Origin: Micromonospora ureilytica
GTDB taxonomy: Bacteria > Actinomycetota > Actinomycetes > Mycobacteriales > Micromonosporaceae
NCBI RefSeq assembly: GCF_015751765.1
Contig: NZ_JADOTX010000001.1
Location: 6,262,001-6,326,000, forward strand
Length of the DNA stretch: 64,000 nucleotides
Reading direction: 5' to 3'
A program made the position numbers and the translations under genes. The notes below the pieces were generated by a model. It was not told where the DNA came from and did no database searches. It worked only from the letters and a program-made list of their open reading frames with translations. Positions 43,326 through 56,609 of this stretch are shown piece by piece (the stretch's first letter is position 1; each line of letters opens with the position of its first letter).

Positions 43326-43832
43326 GGGTGATCACCGAGAGATCCGGCACCTGACCGGAGTTTCCCGCGGAAGGCTTCCGGTCCCCCCGGGGGCGATGGG
43401 TGCTTCTGCGGGGAAGCCGGTACACTTGTATTCGTAGGTGCCCATCGCGGGCGACGGGGCAGGACGAGATCCGGCCGGCGGGTGTGAGACGGTCGCCGGG
43501 CCATTCCGTTTTGACCTGGGCGGTTGTGGTAGGTACTCTTTCCCCTTGTGCCCGGGCCTGCCCGGGCAACTCGTGCGTGCGCTGTTTCCGGCTTACGGAC
43601 GGCGGCACGACAAGCCAAAGATCCGGGGCGGGGCGACCCGCGCGCCGGTGACAAACCCGGTACGCACGCGAAAGCGTCGCAACGGGGCCGTGACGAGGGC
43701 GACACGCCCGACCGCGGGTGCCGGGGTCTCCGCAAGGCGACCCTGGTCGGAATGTAGGAGAGCCGGTCATCAGGCCGGCTAACGAGCAGACGGCGCGGCC
43801 GCGGATGCGGCCGAAGGGAGCGGAGAAACCCG
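43326..43832 (+). other. Long region upstream of rpsL
   Basis: 507 bases without a convincing gene. It holds the rpsL promoter at 43511-43539, a second possible -10 (TACACT near 43421) and a 290-nt leader. No known leader RNA is recognised. Confidence 0.6.
43511..43539 (+). promoter_or_regulatory. str operon promoter
   Basis: TTGACC (43511-43516), 17-bp spacer, TACTCT (43534-43539). This is the best -35/-10 match in the window. Confidence 0.8.
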
Positions 43833-44207
43833 GTGCCCACGATCCAGCAGCTGGTCCGAAAGGGCCGCCAGGCGAAGACGACCAAGACCAAGACCCCGGC
43901 GCTGAAGGGTTCCCCTCAGCGGCGCGGCGTGTGCACTCGCGTGTACACCACCACCCCGAAGAAGCCGAACTCGGCGCTGCGCAAGGTCGCTCGCGTGAAG
44001 CTCAGCAGCCAGATCGAGGTGACCGCCTACATCCCCGGCGTCGGTCACAACCTGCAGGAGCACTCGATCGTGCTCGTTCGCGGTGGCCGGGTGAAGGACC
44101 TTCCCGGCGTGCGTTACAAGATCGTTCGCGGCTCGCTGGACACCCAGGGTGTCCGCAACCGCAAGCAGGCGCGCAGCCGTTACGGCGCGAAGAAGGAGAA
44201 GAGCTGA
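43833..44207 (+). CDS. rpsL: Ribosomal protein uS12
   Basis: 124 residues, GTG start. [15 protein letters not shown] and [19 protein letters not shown] are family text. Lys43 and the later [11 protein letters not shown]ys are wild type, so no streptomycin-resistance change is seen. Decoding-centre protein; first gene of the str operon. Confidence 0.99.
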   Translation: MPTIQQLVRKGRQAKTTKTKTPALKGSPQRRGVCTRVYTTTPKKPNSALRKVARVKLSSQIEVTAYIPGVGHNLQEHSIVLVRGGRVKDLPGVRYKIVRGSLDTQGVRNRKQARSRYGAKKEKS

Positions 44208-44208
44208 C

Positions 44209-44679
44209 ATGCCGCGTAAGGGACCCGCTCCGCGGCGGCCACTGGTCGCTGACCCGGTGTACAACTCGCCGCTGGTCACCCAGCTGGTGAACAAGATCCT
44301 GCTGCGCGGCAAGCGTCAGCTCGCCGAGACCATCGTGTACGCGGCCCTCGAGGGCTGCCGCGAGAAGTCCGGCACCGACCCGGTCGTCACCCTCAAGCGG
44401 GCGATGGACAACGTCAAGCCGACCCTCGAGGTGCGCAGCCGTCGTGTCGGTGGCGCCACCTACCAGGTTCCGGTCGAGGTCCGCCCGACCCGGGCGACCA
44501 CCCTGGGCCTGCGCTGGCTGGTCACGTACTCCCGCGCCCGCCGCGAGAAGACCATGGTCGAGCGGCTGATGAACGAGCTGCTGGACGCGAGCAACGGCCT
44601 CGGTGCCGCCGTCAAGCGGCGCGAGGACACGCACAAGATGGCCGAGTCGAACAAGGCCTTCGCGCACTACCGCTGGTAA
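44209..44679 (+). CDS. rpsG: Ribosomal protein uS7
   Basis: 156 residues from the ATG at 44209, 1 nt after rps[19 protein letters not shown] and MALLS-region equivalents match the family, ending KAFAHYRW. Organises the 30S head. AAGGAGAAG upstream. Confidence 0.99.
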   Translation: MPRKGPAPRRPLVADPVYNSPLVTQLVNKILLRGKRQLAETIVYAALEGCREKSGTDPVVTLKRAMDNVKPTLEVRSRRVGGATYQVPVEVRPTRATTLGLRWLVTYSRARREKTMVERLMNELLDASNGLGAAVKRREDTHKMAESNKAFAHYRW

Positions 44680-44753
44680 CACCCTGGTTCCGGCGCCTCC
44701 GGGCGCCGGAACCGCCACCAGTTGAGTCGAGACGACGATAAGTAGGGATTGAA

Positions 44754-46850
<2,097 letters not shown>

Positions 46851-47062
46851 CTCCCTGAGCAGGTGATTCGTGGTTGGTCGCGGGAGGGTTCGCCCGCCTG
46901 CGGCCACCACGATCGGATCGCGTGAGACCGGGCCTGTAGGCTTCATCGCCGCAGAACCCACAAAGGCTCTCCGGCCGTCAGGCCGGAAAGGCTGTCGACA
47001 GAGTCCTAAGCGCCGACCGGCGCGCCGGGCGTACGAACCAAGAAGTCCACAGGAGGACACCA
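46851..47062 (+). other. fusA-tuf intergenic region with hairpin
   Basis: 212 bases. TCCGGCC-GTCA-GGCCGGA (46970-46987) is a 7-bp hairpin between fusA and tuf that may adjust expression. AGGAGGAC precedes tuf. Confidence 0.5.
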
Positions 47063-48256
47063 GTGGCGAAGGCTAAGTTCGAGCGGACTAAGCCGCACGT
47101 CAACATCGGCACCATTGGTCACATCGACCACGGTAAGACGACGCTGACGGCGGCCATCACCAAGGTCCTGCACGACCAGTACCCGGACCTGAACCCTTAC
47201 ACGCCGTTCGACGAGATCGACAAGGCGCCGGAGGAGAAGGCCCGCGGCATCACGATCTCGATCGCACACGTCGAGTACCAGACCGAGTCGCGGCACTACG
47301 CGCACGTCGACTGCCCTGGGCACGCCGACTACATCAAGAACATGATCACCGGTGCCGCGCAGATGGACGGCGCGATCCTGGTGGTCGCGGCGACCGACGG
47401 CCCGATGCCGCAGACCCGCGAGCACGTGCTGCTGGCCCGTCAGGTCGGTGTGCCGTACATCGTCGTGGCGCTCAACAAGAGCGACATGGTCGATGACGAG
47501 GAGCTCCTGGAGCTCGTCGAGCTCGAGGTCCGTGAGCTGCTCTCCTCGCAGGAGTACCCGGGTGACGACCTGCCGGTCGTTCGGGTTTCGGCGCTGAAGG
47601 CCCTCGAGGGTGACCCCGAGTGGACCGGCAAGCTGCTGGACCTGATGACCGCTGTCGACACCTCGATCCCGCAGCCGGAGCGCGAGGTTGACAAGCCGTT
47701 CCTGATGCCGGTTGAGGACGTCTTCACGATCACCGGTCGTGGCACCGTCGTCACCGGTCGCGTGGAGCGCGGCGTTCTCCTGCCGAACGAGGATGTTGAG
47801 CTCGTCGGCATCAAGGAGAAGAGCTTCAAGACCAAGGTCACCGCGATCGAGATGTTCCGGAAGACCCTGGACGACGCCCGCGCAGGCGAGAACGTCGGCC
47901 TGCTGCTGCGTGGCACCAAGCGCGACGAGGTCGAGCGCGGCATGGTCGTCGTGAAGCCGGGCTCGAACACCCCGCACACGGAGTTCGAGGCGACGGTCTA
48001 CATCCTCTCCAAGGAGGAGGGCGGCCGGCACACCCCGTTCTTCCAGAACTACCGTCCGCAGTTCTACTTCCGGACCACGGACGTCACCGGTGTCGTCACC
48101 CTCCCCGAGGGCACCGAGATGGTCATGCCGGGTGACAACACGTCCATGTCGGTGAAGCTGATCCAGCCCATCGCCATGGAGGAGAACCTCAAGTTCGCGA
48201 TCCGCGAGGGTGGCCGCACCGTCGGCGCCGGGTTCGTCACCAAGATTAACAAGTGA
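47063..48256 (+). CDS. tuf: Elongation factor Tu
   Basis: 397 residues, GTG start with AGGAGG. G1 [10 protein letters not shown]3 DCPGHADY, G4 NKSD. Three domains complete, ending [10 protein letters not shown]. Delivers aminoacyl-tRNA to the ribosome. Only one tuf in this window. Confidence 0.99.
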   Translation: MAKAKFERTKPHVNIGTIGHIDHGKTTLTAAITKVLHDQYPDLNPYTPFDEIDKAPEEKARGITISIAHVEYQTESRHYAHVDCPGHADYIKNMITGAAQMDGAILVVAATDGPMPQTREHVLLARQVGVPYIVVALNKSDMVDDEELLELVELEVRELLSSQEYPGDDLPVVRVSALKALEGDPEWTGKLLDLMTAVDTSIPQPEREVDKPFLMPVEDVFTITGRGTVVTGRVERGVLLPNEDVELVGIKEKSFKTKVTAIEMFRKTLDDARAGENVGLLLRGTKRDEVERGMVVVKPGSNTPHTEFEATVYILSKEEGGRHTPFFQNYRPQFYFRTTDVTGVVTLPEGTEMVMPGDNTSMSVKLIQPIAMEENLKFAIREGGRTVGAGFVTKINK

Positions 48257-48271
48257 ACTAGGTAACCCCGA

Positions 48272-48301
48272 TTAGACCCGCCGCCGGTCGTGCGGCATAC
48301 T
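48272..48301 (+). promoter_or_regulatory. Putative S10 operon promoter
   Basis: TTAGAC (48272-48277), 18-bp spacer, CATACT (48296-48301), 16 bp after the tuf stop. The match is modest. Confidence 0.5.
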
Positions 48302-48374
48302 AGTCAGGTTGCGTAAAGACAGTTCGTCGCCTGTGTTCGGCTTTCGCTGAACCTCCGGGTGGCGAGGCAGTCGA

Positions 48375-48414
48375 GCGTAGGGTGGTTGGCGGCCCAGTCG
48401 CCAACCACCCTCGC
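48375..48414 (+). promoter_or_regulatory. Large hairpin in the S10 leader or after tuf
   Basis: Perfect 13-bp stem (48379-48391 and 48399-48411) with a 7-nt loop, extended by three more pairs (48375-48377 with 48412-48414) past a single bulged T. No T-run follows. It could end tuf transcription or act as an S10 leader structure; in E. coli L4 regulates that leader. Confidence 0.6.
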
Positions 48415-48605
48415 ACGGCGTTCAGGTCGCGGTAATGCGATCGGCGCCTTGACCCCCACACGGTCAGCACCACTCCGGAACCACGGGGCGGAGCTCGCCC
48501 CGAGGGCGCGACACGCCCGACCGCGGGGGTCGGCGAAGTGGGCCTGTGCCAGCCGGTACAGGCGCCCGCAACACAGCGGCATCGAGAGAAGGAACAGAAG
48601 CCACC

Positions 48606-48914
48606 ATGGCGGGACAGAAGATCCGCATCCGGCTCAAGGCCTATGACCACGAGGTCGTCGACTCCTCGGCTCGGAAGATCGTCGAGACGGTGACGCGCAC
48701 CGGGGCGCAGGTCGCGGGCCCGGTGCCGCTGCCCACGGAGATCAACCGTTTCTGCGTTATCCGCTCGCCGCACAAGTACAAGGACTCGCGCGAGCACTTC
48801 GAGATGCGCACGCACAAGCGGCTGATCGACATCATCGACCCGACCCCGAAGACGGTCGACTCGCTCATGCGCCTCGACCTGCCGGCTGGCGTCGACATCG
48901 AGATCAAGCTGTAG
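48606..48914 (+). CDS. rpsJ: Ribosomal protein uS10
   Basis: 102 residues from the ATG at 48606 with AGAAGGAACAG upstream; earlier in-frame codons are not S10-like. [18 protein letters not shown] and [17 protein letters not shown] are family text. First gene of the S10 operon; also a NusG/NusB partner. Confidence 0.98.
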
Positions 48915-48925
48915 GGACCGGACAA

Positions 48926-49591
48926 ATGGACAGGCAAGTCAAGGGGATCCTGGGCGCCAAGCTCGGCATGACCCAGGTCTGGGACAACAACCGTGTTGTT
49001 CCCGTGACCGTGGTCGAGGCCGGCCCGTGCGTCATCAGCCAGGTTCGTAGCGCCGAGAAGGACGGTTACTCAGCGGTCCAGCTGGCATACGGCACCATCG
49101 ACCCGCGCAAGGTCAAGAAGCCGATCAGCGGGCACTACGCCAAGGCGGATGTGGCGCCGCGCCGGCACATCGTCGAGCTGCGCACCACGGACGCTGGGGA
49201 ATACTCGCTCGGCCAGGAAGTCACTGTCGAGGAGTTCCCGGCCGGCGTCACCATCGACGTCACCGGCAAGACCAAGGGCAAGGGCTACGCCGGCCCGATG
49301 AAGCGGCACGGCTTCCACGGCCTGGGCGCCGGCCACGGTGTCGAGCGTAAGCACCGCTCGCCCGGCTCCATCGGCGCCTGCGCCACTCCGGGTCGTGTCT
49401 TCAAGGGCACCCGGATGGCCGGCCGCATGGGTGGCGTGCGATACACCGTGCAGAACCTCACCGTCCAGGCGGTCGACACCGAGAACAACCTGCTGCTCGT
49501 CCGGGGTGCCATTCCTGGCCCCAAGGGCGCGCTGGTTCTGGTCCGGACCGCGGCCAAGAGCAAGGTGAAGAAGGGCGGTGCGGCCAAGTGA
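48926..49591 (+). CDS. rplC: Ribosomal protein uL3
   Basis: 221 residues. [17 protein letters not shown] and [20 protein letters not shown] are the family regions near the peptidyl transferase centre. 11 bp after rpsJ, 4-bp overlap with rplD. Confidence 0.98.
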   Translation: MDRQVKGILGAKLGMTQVWDNNRVVPVTVVEAGPCVISQVRSAEKDGYSAVQLAYGTIDPRKVKKPISGHYAKADVAPRRHIVELRTTDAGEYSLGQEVTVEEFPAGVTIDVTGKTKGKGYAGPMKRHGFHGLGAGHGVERKHRSPGSIGACATPGRVFKGTRMAGRMGGVRYTVQNLTVQAVDTENNLLLVRGAIPGPKGALVLVRTAAKSKVKKGGAAK

Positions 49592-50238
49592 CCACCGTTG
49601 ACGTGCGCACCGTCGAAGGCACCACCAGCAGCTCGGTCGAGCTGCCGGCGGACATCTTCGACGTGCAGGCCAACGTCGCGCTGATGCACCAGGTCGTGGT
49701 GGCCCAGCTCGCGGCGGCCCGACAGGGCACGCACAAGGTTAAGACCCGCGGCGAGGTCGCCGGTGGCGGCAAGAAGCCGTACAAGCAGAAGGGCACCGGT
49801 CGCGCCCGGCAGGGCTCGATCCGCGCGCCGCAGTTCGCCGGCGGTGGCGTCGTGCACGGTCCCGTGCCGCGCGACTACAGCCAGCGGACCCCGAAGAAGA
49901 TGAAGGCCGCCGCTCTGCGCGGTGCCCTCTCCGACCGGGCTCGCGCCGGGCAGGTGCACGTCGTCGAGGCGTTCGTCTCGGGCGAGAAGCCGTCGACCAA
50001 GGCGGCCCTGGCCACGCTGACGAAGCTGACCGAGGCCCGTCGGGTCCTGGTCGTGCTGAGCAGCACCGACGAGCTGAACTGGGTGTCGCTGCGCAACGAG
50101 CCGCGCGTGCACCTGATCGAGTCCGGCCAGCTGAACACGTACGACGTGCTGGTGGCCGACGACGTGGTCTTCACCAAGGACGCCCTGGACGAGTTCCTGG
50201 GCGTGCCCGCCGAGACCACCGAGGAGGGTGGCAAGTGA
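49588..50238 (+). CDS. rplD: Ribosomal protein uL4
   Basis: 216 residues, GTG in a GTGA overlap. The extended loop [20 protein letters not shown] lines the exit tunnel. L4 is the S10 operon repressor in some bacteria. Overlaps rplW by 4 bp. Confidence 0.98.
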   Translation: MTTVDVRTVEGTTSSSVELPADIFDVQANVALMHQVVVAQLAAARQGTHKVKTRGEVAGGGKKPYKQKGTGRARQGSIRAPQFAGGGVVHGPVPRDYSQRTPKKMKAAALRGALSDRARAGQVHVVEAFVSGEKPSTKAALATLTKLTEARRVLVVLSSTDELNWVSLRNEPRVHLIESGQLNTYDVLVADDVVFTKDALDEFLGVPAETTEEGGK

Positions 50239-50537
50239 GCACCATCGCCGACCCGCGCGACATCATCGTGGCGCCGGTCGTCTCGGAGAAGAGCTACAGC
50301 GAGCTGAACCGGAACTGGTACACCTTCCTGGTGCACCCGGACGCGAACAAGACCGAGATCAAGATCGCTATCCAGCAGATCTTCAACGTCCGCGTCCTGA
50401 CGGTCAACACGCTCAACCGCCAGGGTAAGCGCAAGCGCACCAAGACCGGCTTCGGTCAGCGCAAGGCGACCAAGCGGGCGATCGTGAAGCTGGCTGACGG
50501 TGACCGTATCGAGGCCTTCGGCGGCCCGGTCAGCTGA
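50235..50537 (+). CDS. rplW: Ribosomal protein uL23
   Basis: 100 residues. [17 protein letters not shown] and [18 protein letters not shown] match. Docking site for SRP and trigger factor at the tunnel exit. Confidence 0.98.
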   Translation: MSTIADPRDIIVAPVVSEKSYSELNRNWYTFLVHPDANKTEIKIAIQQIFNVRVLTVNTLNRQGKRKRTKTGFGQRKATKRAIVKLADGDRIEAFGGPVS

Positions 50538-50549
50538 GGGGTGTAGACA

Positions 50550-51389
50550 ATGGCTATCCGTAAGTACAAGCCGACGACGCCGGGCCGACGTGGCTCGAGT
50601 GTCGCTGACTTCGCCGAGATCACCCGGTCCACGCCGGAGAAGTCGCTGCTGGCTCCGTTGCCGAAGAAGGGCGGGCGTAACGCCCACGGCCGGATCACCA
50701 CGCGACACCACGGTGGCGGTCACAAGCGTCAGTACCGTCTGATCGACTTCAAGCGGGTCGACAAGGACGGCGTGCCGGCGAAGGTCGCTCACATCGAATA
50801 CGACCCGAACCGCACGGCGCGCATCGCGCTGCTGCACTACGCCGACGGCGAGAAGCGGTACATCATCGCGCCGAAGGACATGAAGCAGGGCGACCGCGTC
50901 GAGTCCGGTCCGGGCGCCGACATCAAGCCGGGTAACAACCTGCCGCTGCGCAACATCCCGGTCGGTACCACGATCCACAACGTGGAGCTGCGTCCGGGCG
51001 GCGGGGCCAAGCTGGCCCGTTCCGCAGGCGTCGGCATCCAGCTGCTCGGCCGCGAGGGCGCGTACGCGACCCTTCGTATGCCGTCCGGTGAGATCCGGCG
51101 TGTGGACGTGCGCTGCCGCGCCAGCGTCGGCGAGATCGGCAACGCCGACCAGTCGAACATCAACTGGGGTAAGGCCGGCCGGATGCGGTGGAAGGGCAAG
51201 CGCCCGACCGTCCGTGGTGTCGCCATGAACCCGGTCGACCACCCGCACGGTGGTGGTGAGGGTAAGACCTCCGGTGGTCGCCACCCGGTCAACCCGCAGG
51301 GTAAGCCCGAGGGCCGCACCCGCCGTAAGGGCCAGCCGAGTGACCGGCTGATCGTCCGCCGCCGCTACGCCACGCGTAAGCGCGGCTGA
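50550..51389 (+). CDS. rplB: Ribosomal protein uL2
   Basis: 279 residues. [14 protein letters not shown] start, [18 protein letters not shown], and the C-terminal [13 protein letters not shown] with the conserved catalytic-site His. Primary 23S rRNA binding protein. Confidence 0.99.
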   Translation: MAIRKYKPTTPGRRGSSVADFAEITRSTPEKSLLAPLPKKGGRNAHGRITTRHHGGGHKRQYRLIDFKRVDKDGVPAKVAHIEYDPNRTARIALLHYADGEKRYIIAPKDMKQGDRVESGPGADIKPGNNLPLRNIPVGTTIHNVELRPGGGAKLARSAGVGIQLLGREGAYATLRMPSGEIRRVDVRCRASVGEIGNADQSNINWGKAGRMRWKGKRPTVRGVAMNPVDHPHGGGEGKTSGGRHPVNPQGKPEGRTRRKGQPSDRLIVRRRYATRKRG

Positions 51390-51401
51390 GGGAGATAAGA
51401 C

Positions 51402-51683
51402 ATGCCTCGCAGCCTGAAGAAGGGCCCGTTCGTAGACGACCACCTGCTCAAGAAGGTGGAAGTTCAGAACGACAAGGGCTCCAAGAACGTGATCAAGACC
51501 TGGTCGCGGCGCTCGACGATCATCCCCGAGATGCTGGGGCACACGATCGCCGTGCATGACGGACGCAAGCACGTCCCGGTGTTCGTGACCGAGGCGATGG
51601 TCGGGCACAAGCTCGGCGAGTTCGCGCTGACCCGCACGTTCAAGGGTCACGAGAAGGACGACCGGAAGAGCCGTCGGCGCTGA
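51402..51683 (+). CDS. rpsS: Ribosomal protein uS19
   Basis: 93 residues. [20 protein letters not shown] and [16 protein letters not shown]. 30S head protein; 12 bp after rplB. Confidence 0.99.
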   Translation: MPRSLKKGPFVDDHLLKKVEVQNDKGSKNVIKTWSRRSTIIPEMLGHTIAVHDGRKHVPVFVTEAMVGHKLGEFALTRTFKGHEKDDRKSRRR

Positions 51684-51724
51684 CGCCGCGGGCATACGGA
51701 TAGAGGGAACAAGGGGTTACAGCG

Positions 51725-52183
51725 ATGCCAGGAAAGGGCGACGCTCCGGTGCTTCCGGGCGCGCGGGCGGTTGCGCGGCACGTGCGCATCTCGCCGATGA
51801 AGGCGCGCCGGGTGGTCAACCTCGTCCGCGGCCTGCCCGCGAAGGAGGCGCTCACGGTGCTGCAGTTCGCGCCGCAGGCTGCGAGCGAGCAGGTGTACAA
51901 GGTGCTCGCTAGCGCGATCGCCAACGCGGAGAACAACGAGCGGCTGGACCCCGACGCGCTGCTCGTCAGCGAGGCCTTCGTGGATGAGGGCCCGACGATG
52001 AAGCGGTTCCAGCCGCGGGCGCAGGGTCGGGCGTACCGAATCCGCAAGCGCACCTGCCACATCACCGTGGCGGTCGAAGCGGTCGCGCCGGCAGCGCCGA
52101 GGAAGGCCGCGGCGAAGAAGGCCGCCCCGGCCACGGAGGCCGCACCGGCCGAAGCGCAGAGCAAGACGGAGGACGCCGAGTAA
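51725..52183 (+). CDS. rplV: Ribosomal protein uL22
   Basis: 152 residues. Core [20 protein letters not shown] and the tunnel hairpin [17 protein letters not shown]. An Ala/Lys-rich C-terminal tail of about 30 residues is an actinobacterial extension. Stop overlaps rpsC (TAATG). Confidence 0.98.
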   Translation: MPGKGDAPVLPGARAVARHVRISPMKARRVVNLVRGLPAKEALTVLQFAPQAASEQVYKVLASAIANAENNERLDPDALLVSEAFVDEGPTMKRFQPRAQGRAYRIRKRTCHITVAVEAVAPAAPRKAAAKKAAPATEAAPAEAQSKTEDAE

Positions 52184-53055
52184 TGGGTCAGAAGGTTCAC
52201 CCCACTGGGTTCCGGCTCGGCATCTCGACCGACTGGAAGTCCCGCTGGTTCGCGGACAAGCTCTACAAGGACTACATCGGCGAGGATGTCAAGATCCGCC
52301 GCATGATGTCCAAGGGCCTCGAGCGTGCCGGGATTTCCAAGGTCGACATCGAGCGCACCCGCGACCGGGTCCGGGTCGACATCCACACCGCCCGGCCGGG
52401 CATTGTCATCGGCCGTAAGGGTGCGGAGGCCGACCGGATCCGCGGTGAGCTCGAGAAGCTCACCGGCAAGCAGGTTCAGCTGAACATCATCGAGGTGAAG
52501 AACCCCGAGTCGGACGCTCAGCTGGTCGCGCAGGGCGTGGCCGAGCAGCTGTCCAGCCGGGTCAGCTTCCGTCGGGCGATGCGCAAGGCCATGCAGTCGG
52601 CGATGAAGAACCCGGTCTGCAAGGGCATCCGGGTTCAGGTTTCGGGTCGCCTCGGCGGCGCCGAGATGAGCCGGACCGAGTTCTACCGTGAGGGCCGGGT
52701 TCCGCTGCACACGCTGCGGGCCAACATCGAGTACGGCTTCTTCGAGGCTCGTACCACGTTCGGTCGGATCGGTGTGAAGGTCTGGATCTACAAGGGCGAC
52801 GCCGTCATGGGCGGCCGGGAGGCTCCGGCCGAGGCCGGTCCGTCCCGCCCGCGTCGTGGTGAGCGTGGCGACCGTCCCGAGCGTCCGCGTCGTGGCCGGT
52901 CGGGTTCGTCCGGCACCACGGCTGGTGGCACCGAGGCCGGTCGGGCTGCTGCGACCACCATCGCGCAGCAGGCCGAGACGCCGAGCGGCGAGCCGGTCGA
53001 CAGCGCAGCTGTCGCCGCCACTGCTGCTCCGGCAGAAACGCAGCAGGAGGGCTGA
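52183..53055 (+). CDS. rpsC: Ribosomal protein uS3
   Basis: 290 residues. [14 protein letters not shown] start, KH motif [19 protein letters not shown]-domain [11 protein letters not shown] charged and Ala-rich tail of about 75 residues follows position 215, longer than E. coli S3, usual for actinobacteria. Confidence 0.99.
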   Translation: MGQKVHPTGFRLGISTDWKSRWFADKLYKDYIGEDVKIRRMMSKGLERAGISKVDIERTRDRVRVDIHTARPGIVIGRKGAEADRIRGELEKLTGKQVQLNIIEVKNPESDAQLVAQGVAEQLSSRVSFRRAMRKAMQSAMKNPVCKGIRVQVSGRLGGAEMSRTEFYREGRVPLHTLRANIEYGFFEARTTFGRIGVKVWIYKGDAVMGGREAPAEAGPSRPRRGERGDRPERPRRGRSGSSGTTAGGTEAGRAAATTIAQQAETPSGEPVDSAAVAATAAPAETQQEG

Positions 53056-53058
53056 CAG

Positions 53059-53484
53059 ATGCTGATGCCGCGCAAGCCTCCGAAGGGCTTCCGCAAGCCG
53101 CACCACCCGGACCGCAGTGGCGCGTCCAAGGGTGGTAACCGGGTGGTGTTCGGCGAGTTCGGGATCCAGGCTCTCGAGCCGGCGTACGTGACGAACCGGC
53201 AGATCGAGTCGGCACGTATCGCGATGACTCGCCACATCAAGCGTGGTGGCAAGGTCTGGATCACGATCTTCCCGGACCAGGCCCTCACCAAGAAGCCTGC
53301 CGAGACCCGGATGGGTTCCGGTAAGGGTTCGCCCGAGTGGTGGGTCGCCAACGTCAAGCCGGGGCGGGTTCTCTTCGAGATGTCCTTCCCCAACGAGCAG
53401 ACCGCGCGAGAGGCTATGCGTCGCGCGATCCACAAGCTCCCGATGAAGTGCCGCATTGTTACGCGCGAAGTGGGTGAATCCTGA
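53059..53484 (+). CDS. rplP: Ribosomal protein uL16
   Basis: 141 residues. [20 protein letters not shown], then [19 protein letters not shown]. Contacts the A-site tRNA. Stop overlaps rpmC (TGATG). Confidence 0.98.
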   Translation: MLMPRKPPKGFRKPHHPDRSGASKGGNRVVFGEFGIQALEPAYVTNRQIESARIAMTRHIKRGGKVWITIFPDQALTKKPAETRMGSGKGSPEWWVANVKPGRVLFEMSFPNEQTAREAMRRAIHKLPMKCRIVTREVGES

Positions 53485-53720
53485 TGGCAGCGGGCGTTAA
53501 GGCGACCGAGCTGCGTGAGCTCTCCGAAGAGGAGCTGGTCACGAAGCTGCGGGAGGCCAAGGCGGAGCTGTTCAACCTCCGCGTGCAGGCCGCAACCGGG
53601 CAGCTGGACAACAACCGGCGGTTGCAGGTCATCCGTCGGGAGATCGCCCGGATCTACACGATCATGCGTGAGCGCGAGCTGGGGCTCTCGGCCGCGCCGA
53701 CTGAGGTGACTGCATCATGA
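53484..53720 (+). CDS. rpmC: Ribosomal protein uL29
   Basis: 78 residues, two-helix protein: [20 protein letters not shown] and [18 protein letters not shown]. Near the tunnel exit. ATGA overlap with rpsQ. Confidence 0.97.
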   Translation: MAAGVKATELRELSEEELVTKLREAKAELFNLRVQAATGQLDNNRRLQVIRREIARIYTIMRERELGLSAAPTEVTAS

Positions 53721-53995
53721 CCGAAGAGACCGCCACCGCCGCCGCGCGGTCGCGCCGCAAGGTCCGCGAGGGCCTGGTGATCAGCGACAAGATGGACAAG
53801 ACCGTCGTTGTCGAGGTCGAGGACCGGGTTCGGCACGCGCTGTACGGCAAGATCATGCGCCGTACGGCCAAGCTGAAGGTGCACGACGAGCAGAACGCCG
53901 CTGGCACCGGTGACCGGGTTCTCATCATGGAGACCCGGCCGCTGAGCGCCACCAAGCGTTGGCGGATCGTGGAGATCCTGGAAAAGGCCAAGTAG
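53717..53995 (+). CDS. rpsQ: Ribosomal protein uS17
   Basis: 92 residues. [20 protein letters not shown] and [19 protein letters not shown]-fold primary 16S binder. A 93-bp gap follows, then rplN begins the spc part. Confidence 0.98.
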   Translation: MTEETATAAARSRRKVREGLVISDKMDKTVVVEVEDRVRHALYGKIMRRTAKLKVHDEQNAAGTGDRVLIMETRPLSATKRWRIVEILEKAK

Positions 53996-54088
53996 CGAAG
54001 GCTCGAGCCCGGCGTTGCGTCGGGCGTAGGTTCCGCCAGGCTCCGGCCGCTACGGCGGCCGGAGAACCGGCAGACATAGGAGATAGAC

Positions 54089-54457
54089 GTGATTCAGCAG
54101 GAGTCGCGACTGCGCGTCGCCGACAACACGGGTGCCCGGGAGATCCTGTGCATCCGGGTTCTCGGCGGCTCGGGTCGGCGCTACGCGAGTATCGGCGACG
54201 TCATCGTGGCCACGGTCAAGGACGCGATCCCGGGTGCCGGTGTGAAGAAGGGCGACGTCGTCAAGGCGGTCATCGTTCGCACGGCCAAGGAGAGGCGTCG
54301 GCCGGACGGCTCGTACATCCGCTTCGACGAGAACGCCGCCGTCATCATCAAGGACGGCGGGGACCCGCGTGGTACCCGCATCTTCGGCCCGGTGGGCCGG
54401 GAGCTGCGGGACAAGCGGTTCATGAAGATTATTTCCCTCGCGCCGGAGGTGTTGTGA
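54089..54457 (+). CDS. rplN: Ribosomal protein uL14
   Basis: 122 residues, GTG start after [29 protein letters not shown] and [21 protein letters not shown] overlap with rplX. Confidence 0.98.
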   Translation: MIQQESRLRVADNTGAREILCIRVLGGSGRRYASIGDVIVATVKDAIPGAGVKKGDVVKAVIVRTAKERRRPDGSYIRFDENAAVIIKDGGDPRGTRIFGPVGRELRDKRFMKIISLAPEVL

Positions 54458-54774
54458 CCGTGAAGGTCAAGAAGGGCGACACGGTCGTCATCATCGCCGG
54501 CAAGGACAAGGGTGCCAAGGGCAAGGTCATCGCGGCCTACCCGCGGCAGGACAAGGTCCTGGTCGAGGGCGTGAACCGGGTCAAGAAGCACACCCGAATC
54601 AGCACCACCCAGCGTGGCGCCAAGACCGGCGGCATCGTCACTCAGGAGGCCCCGATCCACGTCTCGAACGTGCAGGTCCTGGACTCCGACGGCAAGCCGA
54701 CCCGCGTCGGTTACCGGTTCGACGACAACGGCCACAAGGTCCGCATCGCGCGTAGCACCGGTAAGGACCTGTGA
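54454..54774 (+). CDS. rplX: Ribosomal protein uL24
   Basis: 106 residues from the GTG at 54454; a GTG 6 nt later is an alternative. KOW motif [20 protein letters not shown]. Assembly initiator for 50S. Stop overlaps the rplE ATG (TGATG). Confidence 0.97.
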   Translation: MTVKVKKGDTVVIIAGKDKGAKGKVIAAYPRQDKVLVEGVNRVKKHTRISTTQRGAKTGGIVTQEAPIHVSNVQVLDSDGKPTRVGYRFDDNGHKVRIARSTGKDL

Positions 54775-55340
54775 TGACCACGGCTACCGAAAAGACCATG
54801 CCGCGCCTCAAGGAGCGGTACCGCAACGAGATCGCGGCGCAGCTGCGTGAGCAGCACAGCTACGGCAACCCTATGCAGGTGCCGCGGCTGGTCAAGATCG
54901 TCGTCAACATGGGTGTCGGTGAGGCTGCTCGCGACGCCAAGCTGATCGACGGTGCGGTCCGCGACCTCGCCACGATCACCGGCCAGAAGCCGCAGGTGCG
55001 GCGGGCGACCAAGTCCATCGCGCAGTTCAAGCTCCGCGAGGGCATGCCGATCGGCGCGAAGGTCACCCTTCGTGGCGACCGGATGTGGGAGTTCATGGAC
55101 CGGCTGCTCTCCATCGCGCTGCCGCGTATCCGCGACTTCCGCGGGCTGGACGGGCGCAAGCTGGACGGGCACGGCAACTACACGTTCGGTCTGACCGAGC
55201 AGTCGGTGTTCCACGAGATCGACCAGGACCGGATCGATCGCCAGCGGGGCATGGACATCACGGTGGTCACGACCGCCACGACCGACGACGAGGGCCGGGC
55301 GCTGCTCAAGCTCCTGGGCTTCCCGTTCAAGGAGAACTGA
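54774..55340 (+). CDS. rplE: Ribosomal protein uL5
   Basis: 188 residues from the ATG at 54774. [36 protein letters not shown] and [20 protein letters not shown]. Binds 5S rRNA. Confidence 0.98.
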   Translation: MTTATEKTMPRLKERYRNEIAAQLREQHSYGNPMQVPRLVKIVVNMGVGEAARDAKLIDGAVRDLATITGQKPQVRRATKSIAQFKLREGMPIGAKVTLRGDRMWEFMDRLLSIALPRIRDFRGLDGRKLDGHGNYTFGLTEQSVFHEIDQDRIDRQRGMDITVVTTATTDDEGRALLKLLGFPFKEN

Positions 55341-55341
55341 G

Positions 55342-55527
55342 ATGGCCAAGAAGGCGCTGATCATCAAGGCGGCCGCGAAGCCGAAGTTCTCGGTTCGCGC
55401 GTACACCCGCTGCCAGCGGTGCGGGCGTCCGAAGGCGGTCTACCGCAAGTTCGGGCTCTGCCGGGTCTGCATCCGGGAGATGGCTCACCGCGGTGAGCTG
55501 CCGGGCGTGTCCAAGGCTTCCTGGTAA
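55342..55527 (+). CDS. rpsZ: Ribosomal protein uS14, type Z
   Basis: 61 residues. [20 protein letters not shown] provides the two CxxC pairs of the zinc-binding short S14. It starts 1 nt after rplE. Confidence 0.98.
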   Translation: MAKKALIIKAAAKPKFSVRAYTRCQRCGRPKAVYRKFGLCRVCIREMAHRGELPGVSKASW

Positions 55528-55642
55528 GGGCGACCGCGTCCCGGCCGTCGGCCGGGACTCCTGCACCGATTAGGTATTGCTCTTCGCCGTAGGCCCGGGG
55601 CTGATGCCCCGGGAACCCCGGCGAGAAAGGCTGACGAAATCC

Positions 55643-56050
55643 ATGACGATGACCGACCCGATCGCAGACATGCTCACGCGTCTGCGTAACGCCAACCAGG
55701 CGTACCACGATCAGGTGAAGATGCCCTACTCCAAGATCAAGGCGAACATCGCCGAGGTCCTGAAGGCCGAGGGTTACATCTCCACCTGGTCGGTCGAGGA
55801 GCCCGAGGAGGGCGCCGTCGGCAAGCGACTGGTCGTCGAGCTGAAGTACGGCCAGAGCCGCGAGCGGAGCCTGGCCGGCATCAAGCGCGTGTCCAAGCCC
55901 GGTCTCCGGGTGTACGCCAAGTCGGACGGGCTCCCGCGGGTGCTCGGTGGGCTGGGTGTGGCGATCATTTCGACGTCCCAGGGGCTGCTGACCGACCGGC
56001 AGGCCCGCAAGCGGAGTGTTGGCGGGGAAGTCCTCGCCTTCGTCTGGTAA
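55643..56050 (+). CDS. rpsH: Ribosomal protein uS8
   Basis: 135 residues from the ATG at 55643 with GAGAAAGG upstream. [19 protein letters not shown] and [16 protein letters not shown]. In E. coli S8 represses the spc operon. Confidence 0.98.
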   Translation: MTMTDPIADMLTRLRNANQAYHDQVKMPYSKIKANIAEVLKAEGYISTWSVEEPEEGAVGKRLVVELKYGQSRERSLAGIKRVSKPGLRVYAKSDGLPRVLGGLGVAIISTSQGLLTDRQARKRSVGGEVLAFVW

Positions 56051-56066
56051 CGGGAGACAGGTAGAA

Positions 56067-56609
56067 ATGTCGCGAATTGGACGTAAGTCGATCCCGGTGC
56101 CAGCCGGCGTCGACATCACGATCGACGGGCAGACCGTCAAGGTCAAGGGCCCCAAGGGCCAGCTCCAGCACACCCTCGCCGAGCCGATCACGGTCGAGCG
56201 GGCCGAGGATGGGCAGCTGAGCGTCAACCGGCCGAACGACGAGCGCAAGGCCAAGGAACTCCACGGCCTGAGCCGTACGCTGGTTGCCAACATGATCGTC
56301 GGGGTCACCGAGGGCTACCGCAAGAGCCTGGAGATCGCCGGCACCGGTTACCGGGTCACCGCCAAGGGTTCGGACCTCGAGTTCGCGCTCGGGTTCTCGC
56401 ACCCGGTGGTCGTCCCCGCCCCGGCGGGCATCACCTTCACGGTGGAGCGGCCGACCCTGTTCCACGTGGCTGGCATCGACAAGCAGCAGGTCGGTGAGGT
56501 CGCCGCCAACATCCGGAAGATCCGCCCGCCGGAGCCCTACAAGGGCAAGGGCGTCAAGTACCAGGGCGAGGTCATCCGCCGCAAGGCTGGAAAGGCAGGT
56601 AAGAAGTGA
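56067..56609 (+). CDS. rplF: Ribosomal protein uL6
   Basis: 180 residues from the ATG at 56067. [31 protein letters not shown] and the C-terminal [23 protein letters not shown] overlap with rplR. Confidence 0.98.
   Translation: MSRIGRKSIPVPAGVDITIDGQTVKVKGPKGQLQHTLAEPITVERAEDGQLSVNRPNDERKAKELHGLSRTLVANMIVGVTEGYRKSLEIAGTGYRVTAKGSDLEFALGFSHPVVVPAPAGITFTVERPTLFHVAGIDKQQVGEVAANIRKIRPPEPYKGKGVKYQGEVIRRKAGKAGKK

Larger units (their letters stand above)
48257..48605 (+). other. S10 operon upstream region
   Basis: 349 bases without a gene. It contains a promoter-like pair (48272-48301) and the long hairpin at 48375-48414. Confidence 0.65.
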
